A stretch of DNA of 37,928 bases from Herminiimonas sp. GTDB taxonomy: Bacteria; Pseudomonadota; Gammaproteobacteria; Burkholderiales; Burkholderiaceae_D. Within the stretch, counting starts at the first letter, position 1. The number at the start of each line of letters is the position of its first letter. Shown here piece after piece: positions 32,323 to 37,928 of this stretch. The translations under genes and the position numbers were made by a program. The notes beneath the pieces were generated by a model. It was not told where the DNA came from. It made no database searches and saw only the letters and a list, made by a program, of their open reading frames with translations. Location: contig JAQGMR010000063.1 of NCBI GenBank assembly GCA_028292265.1, positions 1 to 37,928 on the forward strand, written 5' to 3'.

Positions 32323-33327
32323 ATGTTACGGAAATTCGCACTACTGACTTCGACGCTGCTTGCATTCGCCTTCAGCGCGCACGCCGCTGAAACAACGCTA
32401 TTGAATGTGTCCTACGATCCCACGCGCGAGCTCTACCAGGACCTGAACCAGGCGTTCGTAAAACAATGGAAGGCCAGGAGCGGAAATGACCTAAGGATCC
32501 GGCAGTCGCATGGTGGCTCTGGCAAACAGGCACGCTCCGTCATCGACGGTCTCGACGCGGACGTTGTAACGCTCGGACTCGCCGGCGATATCGATGCCAT
32601 CGCCGAGCGCGGCTTCTTGCCCCGCGACTGGCAGAAGCGCTTGCCACATAACAGCTCGCCGTATACCTCCACGATCGTGTTCCTGGTGCGAAAGGGCAAT
32701 CCCAAAGCAATCAAGGACTGGGCCGACCTGGCAAGGCCTGGCGTATCGGTCATTACACCCAACCCCAAAACCTCCGGCGGCGCGCGCTGGAATCACCTTG
32801 CCGCATGGGGCTACGCGCTGAAGCAACCTGGCGCAACCGAAGCCAGTGCGACGGAATTCCTTCGCAAGCTCTACCGCAACGTACCTGTGCTGGACTCCGG
32901 GGCGCGTGGCGCGACGACCACCTTTGCGGAGCGGGGGATCGGCGACGTACTGATCGCCTGGGAAAATGAAGCCCTGCTTTCGCTGAAGGAGCTTGGACCA
33001 GACAAGGTTGAATTGGTAGCACCATCGATCAGTATCCTGGCCGAGCCGCCGGTTGCGGTGGTTGACAAGAATGTGGACCGTCACGGGTCACGTGCCGCAG
33101 CGGAAGCCTATCTCAACTTCCTTTACACCGACGACGCGCAAGAAATCATCGCCAAGAATTTCTACAGGCCCGTCGTGGAGAAGGAAGCAAAAAAATATGC
33201 ATCACAATTTCCTCGCGTGAAGCTCTTTGGGTTAAGCGAAGTGGCCGGCGACTGGACCCGCGCGCAAAAGGCGCACTTCGCTGATGGCGGCATCTTCGAC
33301 CAGATCTACGAGCAGGGCCGGAAGTAA
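32323..33327 (+). CDS. sbp: Sulfate/thiosulfate-binding periplasmic protein
   Basis: This 334-residue binding protein of the sulfate ABC importer has a signal peptide at residues 1-22 (SAHA-A). The mature protein begins [19 protein letters not shown], the family signature, followed by [14 protein letters not shown], where Ser and Gly backbone groups bind sulfate. [37 protein letters not shown] and [15 protein letters not shown] follow. It is separated from cysT by a hairpin and 360 bases with a probable second promoter, which would allow excess binding protein. Confidence 0.95.
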   Translation: MLRKFALLTSTLLAFAFSAHAAETTLLNVSYDPTRELYQDLNQAFVKQWKARSGNDLRIRQSHGGSGKQARSVIDGLDADVVTLGLAGDIDAIAERGFLPRDWQKRLPHNSSPYTSTIVFLVRKGNPKAIKDWADLARPGVSVITPNPKTSGGARWNHLAAWGYALKQPGATEASATEFLRKLYRNVPVLDSGARGATTTFAERGIGDVLIAWENEALLSLKELGPDKVELVAPSISILAEPPVAVVDKNVDRHGSRAAAEAYLNFLYTDDAQEIIAKNFYRPVVEKEAKKYASQFPRVKLFGLSEVAGDWTRAQKAHFADGGIFDQIYEQGRK

Positions 33328-33334
33328 GGATGGA

Positions 33335-33359
33335 GGCGGGGGGCGCAAACAGCCCCGCC
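33335..33359 (+). terminator. GC-rich hairpin after sbp
   Basis: GGCGGGG and CCCCGCC, separated by 11 bases, start eight bases after the sbp stop. There is no T-run beyond TTGAGG, so read-through into cysTWA is likely. Confidence 0.6.
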
Positions 33360-33689
33360 TTGAGGGATGTAACCCGGGCCGTAATCCAGCCGGCGGTCCC
33401 TGCCGGCAAGCGCCAGATGCGTGCCGGGATTACCGTGGCCACCATGCCGACCCGCTAGCTATAGCGGAATTTCGCGCGACGACCGGTATTGCCCGGTCGT
33501 TTCAGACCCTCTGGAAATGCCGTATGCCCCTGCGGTACCAGCAGAAGGTCATCTCCGATTTGCCAACGCCAAGTCGACGTAAACCCGCCCTTATACGATT
33601 TTTGATTTTTAAAATGCGGAAATAATCGTTTTGTAGATATGCGTTCAAACTGCACCATGACGCCTTGCACATTTCAGGTCGAGGGAATT
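33360..33689 (+). promoter_or_regulatory. Upstream region of cysT with AT-rich promoter candidate
   Basis: No gene is supported between sbp and cysT. From 33588 to 33635 the sequence is strikingly AT-rich against its surroundings and contains the distant dyad ACGATT (33594-33599) with AATCGT (33623-33628). This suits a CysB-type activator region, giving cysTWA its own promoter. The exact start site is not resolved. Confidence 0.4.
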
Positions 33690-34547
33690 ATGGTGGGAGC
33701 AGCCCAAGCGAACCTGCAAAGGGGTTCCAACGTCATGCCGGGGTTCAGGCTGGCGCTCGGTTTTACCGTTTTTTACTTGTCCCTCATCGTATTGATTCCC
33801 CTTTCGGGAATCTTTATCAAGACGTCCGGCATGAGCGGCGCGGCATTCTGGCACGCGGTGACCAGCGATCGCGTTCTTGCGTCCTACCGACTCAGCTTCG
33901 GGGCGGCATTTATCGGCGCGCTCATCAACCTCGTTTTTGGTGGCATCGTGGCATGGGTGCTGGTCCGCTATCGCTTTCCCGGAAAGAAGCTGGTCGATGC
34001 ACTGGTTGACCTGCCATTTGCCTTGCCTACCGCCGTGGCCGGCATTGCACTGACCGCCCTGTATTCCCCTAACGGCTGGCTCGGCCACTACCTTGAACCG
34101 CTCGGCATCAAGGTCGCGTTCACCCCATTGGGCGTGGTAGTGGCGCTAACCTTTATTGGACTGCCCTTTGTTGTCCGTACCGTGCAGCCAGTTCTTGAAG
34201 ACGTTGAACGGGAACTCGAGGAGGCGGCCGCATGCCTTGGCGCATCGGGCGGGCAGATCTTCATGCGCGTCATCCTGCCAGCCATTGCGCCGGCGCTGCT
34301 GACTGGCTTTGCCCTGGCCTTTGCGCGGGCGACCGGGGAATACGGATCGGTGATTTTCATAGCCGGCAACATGCCGATGGTGTCCGAGATTACACCGCTG
34401 CTTATCGTCACCAAATTGGAGCAATACGATTACGCTGGCGCCACCGCGATTGCCGTCGTGATGCTGATGGTGTCCTTTGCGCTCCTGTTGGCGATCAACC
34501 TCTTACAGGCATGGACGCGCAAACGCGGCCAGCCGGAGCGCGTTTGA
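33690..34547 (+). CDS. cysT: Sulfate ABC transporter permease CysT
   Basis: This is one of two inner-membrane permeases of the sulfate/thiosulfate importer. From ATG 33690 it has 285 residues and six hydrophobic segments starting [19 protein letters not shown]. Conserved segments are [20 protein letters not shown] and the EAA coupling loop [25 protein letters not shown], then [14 protein letters not shown]. The start at 33690 has GAGGGA close upstream; the longer frame from 33639 adds 17 unconserved residues. It is followed by cysW after one base. Confidence 0.93.
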   Translation: MVGAAQANLQRGSNVMPGFRLALGFTVFYLSLIVLIPLSGIFIKTSGMSGAAFWHAVTSDRVLASYRLSFGAAFIGALINLVFGGIVAWVLVRYRFPGKKLVDALVDLPFALPTAVAGIALTALYSPNGWLGHYLEPLGIKVAFTPLGVVVALTFIGLPFVVRTVQPVLEDVERELEEAAACLGASGGQIFMRVILPAIAPALLTGFALAFARATGEYGSVIFIAGNMPMVSEITPLLIVTKLEQYDYAGATAIAVVMLMVSFALLLAINLLQAWTRKRGQPERV

Positions 34548-34548
34548 C

Positions 34549-35457
34549 ATGGCCGCCGTCATGACGCCCGCTCTTGCATCTCCCGCATTGGCCCCGATCC
34601 GCGCTTCGCAACGGCGGGCGGCCGGCAACATGGAATCGGTGTGGGTAAAACCGCTTTTGCTGCTGATCGCTTTCTCTTTCCTGAGCCTGTTCCTCCTGCT
34701 GCCGCTCGCGGCCGTGTTCCATGAAGCCTTGAAAAAAGGTTGGCATGTTTATCTCGCAGCGGTCACCGAGCCGGACGCCCAGTCGGCAATTCGACTGACA
34801 CTGCTTTGCGCGGCCATTGCGGTGCCCCTCAATCTTGTGTTCGGCGTGGCTGCGGCCTGGGCAGTTGCGAAATTCGACTTTCGCGGCAAGAACCTGCTGC
34901 TGACCCTGATCGATCTGCCGTTCTCGGTTTCGCCGGTGATTTCCGGACTGATCTACGTGCTGATGTTTGGCGCGCAAGGCTGGTTCGGCCCCTGGCTAAT
35001 GGAGCACAACATTCGCATCCTGTTCGCTGTACCTGGCATTGTGCTGGCTACCATTTTCGTAACCTTCCCCTTTGTTGCGCGCGAATTGATTCCGCTGATG
35101 CAGGCGCAAGGCAATGAAGAGGAAGAAGCAGCGCTGGTCCTCGGCGCTTCCGGTTGGAAGATGTTCTGGTATGTGACTCTGCCCAAGATTCGCTGGGGGC
35201 TCCTGTACGGTGTAATCCTTTGCAATGCACGTGCCATGGGCGAGTTCGGTGCCGTTTCCGTAGTCTCCGGCCACATTCGCGGCGAAACCAACACCATTCC
35301 ACTCGCCGTGGAAATTCTCTACAACGAGTACAACTTTGCGGCGGCCTTTGCGGTTGCGTCTCTTCTGGCGTTGCTCGCGTTGGTGACGCTTGCAGTGAAG
35401 TCCCTTCTCGAATGGCGGATCCATCGGCTTAGCGTCGCATCATTACCGGAGAACTGA
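34549..35457 (+). CDS. cysW: Sulfate ABC transporter permease CysW
   Basis: This is the partner permease of CysT, 302 residues. About 35 soluble N-terminal residues are followed by membrane helices ([24 protein letters not shown]). Family segments are [22 protein letters not shown], the EAA loop [24 protein letters not shown], and [35 protein letters not shown], which is diagnostic for CysW. I take ATG 34549, one base after the cysT stop and with GGAG upstream; the frame from 34477 overlaps cysT. The cysA start follows after one base. Confidence 0.95.
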   Translation: MAAVMTPALASPALAPIRASQRRAAGNMESVWVKPLLLLIAFSFLSLFLLLPLAAVFHEALKKGWHVYLAAVTEPDAQSAIRLTLLCAAIAVPLNLVFGVAAAWAVAKFDFRGKNLLLTLIDLPFSVSPVISGLIYVLMFGAQGWFGPWLMEHNIRILFAVPGIVLATIFVTFPFVARELIPLMQAQGNEEEEAALVLGASGWKMFWYVTLPKIRWGLLYGVILCNARAMGEFGAVSVVSGHIRGETNTIPLAVEILYNEYNFAAAFAVASLLALLALVTLAVKSLLEWRIHRLSVASLPEN

Positions 35458-35458
35458 A

Positions 35459-36526
35459 GTGGCTATTGAAGTCAGGAACATACAAAAAAGTTTCGGAAAC
35501 TTCGTCGCGCTCGACGACGTATCGCTGAAGTTTTCCGGCGGCGGGTTGACAGCGCTACTGGGGCCGTCGGGCTGTGGCAAGACCACGCTGCTTCGCATTA
35601 TTGCAGGGCTCGAAAGTCCCGATCATGGGCAGGTTTTGCTGGACGGCGAGGACGCATCGTCACGCCATGTGCGGGAACGCCAGGTCGGGTTCGTCTTCCA
35701 GCACTACGCGCTGTTCAAGCACATGAGCGTTTTCGAAAACGTCGCGTTCGGATTGCGGGTGAAGCCGCGCGCATTACGGTCAACCGACGCCAAAATCCGC
35801 GAGAAGGTCATGCAACTTCTGAAGCTGGTCCAGCTTTCCTGGCTGGCTGACCGGTATCCGGCCCAACTGTCAGGCGGCCAGCGACAGCGGATCGCACTGG
35901 CGCGCGCATTGGCCGTGGAGCCAAAAGTGTTGCTGCTTGACGAGCCGTTCGGCGCGCTCGACGCCAAGGTTCGCAAGGAGTTGCGGCGCTGGTTGCGTCG
36001 CCTGCATGATGAGCTGCAGGTCACCAGCATCTTTGTGACGCACGACCAGGAGGAGGCGCTCGAAGTGGCGGACCAGGTGGTGCTGATGAACCACGGTAAG
36101 GTCGAACAAATTGGTACGCCCGGCGACGTGTACAACCATCCGGCGTCACCCTTCGTATACGGGTTCCTCGGCAACGTGAATCTGTTCCGCGGACGCGTCG
36201 ACAATGGCGTGCTTGAAGCCGACGGCGTGTCACTCCCGGCTCCGCACCATGCCGACGTGCGCGATGCGCAAGGTGTCGGCTATGTGCGGCCGCATGATCT
36301 GGAAATTGAGCGCTTCACCACAGGCGCCCAGGGCATCGTCGTGCAACTGAAGCGGGCCCATGCCATCGGGCCGCTGGCCCAGCTTGAGCTGGAACGGGAC
36401 GACAATGCGGAACCGATCGAAGCAGTGATATCAAATGAGCGCTTCGCCGCATTGCGATTGAAGCAGGGCGAGACGTTGGTGGTGCGCCCGAAGCGCATGC
36501 ATGTATTTGTTGACGAAGCAGTTTGA
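35459..36526 (+). CDS. cysA: Sulfate/thiosulfate ABC transporter ATP-binding protein CysA
   Basis: This is the cytoplasmic ATPase of the sulfate importer, 355 residues. It starts at GTG 35459 with GGAG upstream and reads [15 protein letters not shown]. Walker A is GPSGCGKTT (~35-43), the Q-loop VFQHYALF, the signature LSGGQRQR, Walker [15 protein letters not shown] and the H-loop [10 protein letters not shown]-terminal TOBE-type regulatory domain begins near residue 240 ([17 protein letters not shown]). It is complete and typical. Confidence 0.96.
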   Translation: MAIEVRNIQKSFGNFVALDDVSLKFSGGGLTALLGPSGCGKTTLLRIIAGLESPDHGQVLLDGEDASSRHVRERQVGFVFQHYALFKHMSVFENVAFGLRVKPRALRSTDAKIREKVMQLLKLVQLSWLADRYPAQLSGGQRQRIALARALAVEPKVLLLDEPFGALDAKVRKELRRWLRRLHDELQVTSIFVTHDQEEALEVADQVVLMNHGKVEQIGTPGDVYNHPASPFVYGFLGNVNLFRGRVDNGVLEADGVSLPAPHHADVRDAQGVGYVRPHDLEIERFTTGAQGIVVQLKRAHAIGPLAQLELERDDNAEPIEAVISNERFAALRLKQGETLVVRPKRMHVFVDEAV

Positions 36527-36542
36527 TGACCCAGGAGTCTCC

Positions 36543-37472
36543 ATGAATTTCCAGCAGTTGCGTTCCATTCGCGAAGCCTCAAGGCGCGGTTACAACCTGA
36601 CTGAAGTCGCCAACGTCCTGTTTACTTCCCAACCCGGTGTGAGCCGTCAGATCCGCGAGGTGGAAGATGAACTCGGCGTGGAAATATTCGAGCGCAACGG
36701 CAAGCGTCTCACTGGCCTGACCGAGCCCGGCAAAGGCATCTTGCGCATCATCGATCGCTTGCTGCTGGAAGCCGAAAACCTGCAACAGGCCGGGCGCGAA
36801 TTTGCCGGCACCAAAGGCGGCACCCTAACCATCGCGACCACCCATACGCAGGCGCGGTACGTCCTGCCGAAGGTGGTACAAGCATTCCGCGCCCAGTTTC
36901 CAGATGTGCGGATTGCCCTGCAACAGAGCTCGCCCGAGCACATCGCCGAATACGTCCTTTCCGGCAAGGCCGATGTAGGCATCGCCACCGAGGGCCTGTC
37001 CGCGTTTGACGATCTCATCTCCTTTCCCTGCTATGAATGGAACCATGTCATCGTCGTCCCCGAAGGGCATCCACTTTCGGGCGGAACGCCCGCCACGCTC
37101 GCCGATCTCGCCGGTTTTCCTCTTATTACCTATGACCTCGGTTTCACCGGGCGCAGCCATATCGACGAGGCGTTCCGCGCGGCTGGCCTGTCGACGGACG
37201 TCGTCTTGACAGCAATGGATTCCGACGTCATCCAGCAGTACGTATCGCTAGGACTCGGCGTCGGATTGATCGCCTCCATGGCAGTCGAGCATCACAAATA
37301 CAAGGGCCTTGCAACAGTCGATGCAAAGCACCTGTTCGCCCCAAACGTCACTCGACTAGCCGTTCGCCGCGGCGCCTGGCTTCGTTCCTATACGATCGAT
37401 TTCATCTTGGGATTCGCGCCCCAACTCAGTCGCGCCGAAGTGGAAGCAGCAGTAAACCGCCACGGCGGGTAG
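36543..37472 (+). CDS. cysB: LysR-type regulator CysB
   Basis: This is the master activator of sulfate uptake and cysteine biosynthesis, 309 residues. It has an N-terminal winged helix-turn-helix (NFQQLRSIREASRRGYNLTEVANVLFTSQPGVSRQIREVEDELG) and the CysB/Cbl-specific effector domain: TIATTHTQARYVLPKVV, IATEG, CYEWNHVIVVPEGHPL, LITYDLGFTGRSHID and GLGVGLIASMAV. The TTHTQARY stretch contacts sulfate or the inducer in CysB. GGAGTCTCC precedes the ATG, 16 bases after cysA. Placed behind the transporter it probably controls, it may autoregulate the operon. A Cbl paralogue role is the main alternative. Confidence 0.93.
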   Translation: MNFQQLRSIREASRRGYNLTEVANVLFTSQPGVSRQIREVEDELGVEIFERNGKRLTGLTEPGKGILRIIDRLLLEAENLQQAGREFAGTKGGTLTIATTHTQARYVLPKVVQAFRAQFPDVRIALQQSSPEHIAEYVLSGKADVGIATEGLSAFDDLISFPCYEWNHVIVVPEGHPLSGGTPATLADLAGFPLITYDLGFTGRSHIDEAFRAAGLSTDVVLTAMDSDVIQQYVSLGLGVGLIASMAVEHHKYKGLATVDAKHLFAPNVTRLAVRRGAWLRSYTIDFILGFAPQLSRAEVEAAVNRHGG

Positions 37473-37576
37473 CAAGCACAGGTCGATAGCGATAGCCGTT
37501 CCTTTAGCCTCGGCTGCGCCTGAGTCTGGGCCTCTTCCTTGAAGTTGCAATCTCTCCCGCGGTTGCCAGAGCACCC

Positions 37577-37735
37577 GTTTGCAGTTGCCGTTGCAGTTTC
37601 ATTTGCAGTCGCCTTTGCACTTGGAGTTGCAGTCGCAGTTGCAGTCGCAGTCGCAGTCGCAGTCGCAGTTGCAGTTGCAGTTGCAGTTGCCATTGACGTC
37701 GCCGTCGCCGTTGCCGTTGCCTGTGCCTTTGACGT
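37577..37735. repeat. Degenerate hexanucleotide tandem array (GTYGCM)
   Basis: From 37626 to 37691 eleven hexamers run without a break: ten GTTGCA or GTCGCA and a final GTTGCC. Degenerate copies (GTTGCC, GTCGCC, TTTGCA) extend on both sides. Because the unit is six bases, each frame encodes a dipeptide repeat (Ala-Thr on the minus strand, Gln-Leu/Gln-Ser on the plus), which creates long but unsupported open frames. The 456-base stretch after cysB contains no supported gene. Confidence 0.85.
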
Positions 37736-37762
37736 GCCCCCGTTGTATGCCGCCACGACGGC

Positions 37763-37835
37763 GGTACCGAAATCGGATAAGAAGCGGCGGCTGTGTGAGC
37801 GGAGCGAGTTTCCGCCGCTTCCCGATTTCGGTGCC
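37763..37835. repeat. Long two-part hairpin element after cysB
   Basis: GGTACCGAAATCGG ... AAGCGGCGG on the left pairs with CCGCCGCTT ... CCGATTTCGGTGCC on the right, separated by 20 bases. Together with the following GACGGCGTGGGAACC and CTTTTCTTGGTTCC segments it resembles an intergenic element repeated in Burkholderiales genomes (recalled, not searched). It may end transcription for cysB. Confidence 0.65.
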
Positions 37836-37928
37836 GACGGCGTGGGAACCCCGCGCAGCGGGGCGGCAGACCCGGGCCGCCTTTTCTTGGTTCCGTTCTT
37901 TTGGCGGAGCAAAAGAATGAACCCGGTC

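Noticed and set aside
37577..37735. CRISPR-like or satellite array
   Set aside because: The unit is six bases with no spacers and no cas genes, so it is a microsatellite-type array.
37388..37912. 174-codon minus-strand frame with Ala-Thr repeats
   Set aside because: It overlaps the end of cysB in antisense; its length is produced by the hexamer array. The start region resembles the repeated intergenic element, often miscalled as a gene.

Overview
The window looks like chromosomal DNA of a Burkholderiales betaproteobacterium, most likely of the Oxalobacteraceae (Herbaspirillum/Noviherbaspirillum type). This is inferred from moderately high GC, the urtABCDE and sbp-cysTWA-cysB gene orders, the chromate-resistance gene style, and a terminal intergenic element of a type I recall from Burkholderiales. 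No tRNA, rRNA, CRISPR array, transposase or phage gene was seen.

Layout. (1) 1-5218, minus strand: a urea ABC-transporter operon (urtA, urtB, urtC, urtD and the first codons of urtE). A good sigma-54-type promoter candidate lies upstream of urtA, and a terminator/attenuator hairpin separates urtA from urtB. (2) 5473-6483: a divergent class II histone-deacetylase-like amidohydrolase. (3) 6709-7958: an orphan amino-acid/aromatic-type ABC substrate-binding protein flanked by two related hairpins. (4) 8050-17171, plus strand: a tightly packed CoA-thioester catabolic operon with a class III CoA-transferase, a BadI-type ring hydrolase, an acyl-CoA ligase, an enoyl-CoA hydratase, an SDR dehydrogenase, an acyl-CoA dehydrogenase, a 3-hydroxyacyl-CoA dehydrogenase split over two genes, and a racemase-like CoA-transferase family protein. 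The set matches the logic of cyclohexanecarboxylate degradation (ligase, dehydrogenase, hydratase, alcohol dehydrogenase, ring-opening hydrolase to a pimeloyl-CoA-like product). (5) 17403-20854: a second, GC-richer-looking module with a carboxymuconolactone-decarboxylase-like protein, a beta-hydroxyacid dehydrogenase, an alpha/beta-hydrolase with an unassigned N-terminal domain and a metallo-beta-lactamase-fold lactonase-like protein. No regulator lies in regions 3 to 5.

(6) 21200-23918: EamA transporter, nitroreductase and tartrate/D-malate dehydrogenase, ending in a strong terminator. (7) 24137-25234: PBP7-type D-Ala-D-Ala endopeptidase. (8) 25687-29158, minus strand: a chromate-resistance operon chrB-chrA-(chrL remnant)-chrB C-terminal paralogue-secreted lectin-like protein, with a dyad overlapping the chrB start codon. 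(9) 29295-31434: an IclR regulator divergent from an FMN alpha-hydroxyacid dehydrogenase, with a symmetrical operator candidate between them. (10) dgkA. (11) 32323-37472: sulfate uptake (sbp, cysT, cysW, cysA) and the LysR regulator cysB. (12) 37473-37928: a hexanucleotide tandem array and a long hairpin element.

The most interesting parts are the BadI-centred catabolic operon with its unusual companions, the split hydroxyacyl-CoA dehydrogenase, the amber codon in front of the first CoA-transferase, and the internally deleted chrL gene. All functional names rest on sequence motifs and remembered family features; no database search was run.
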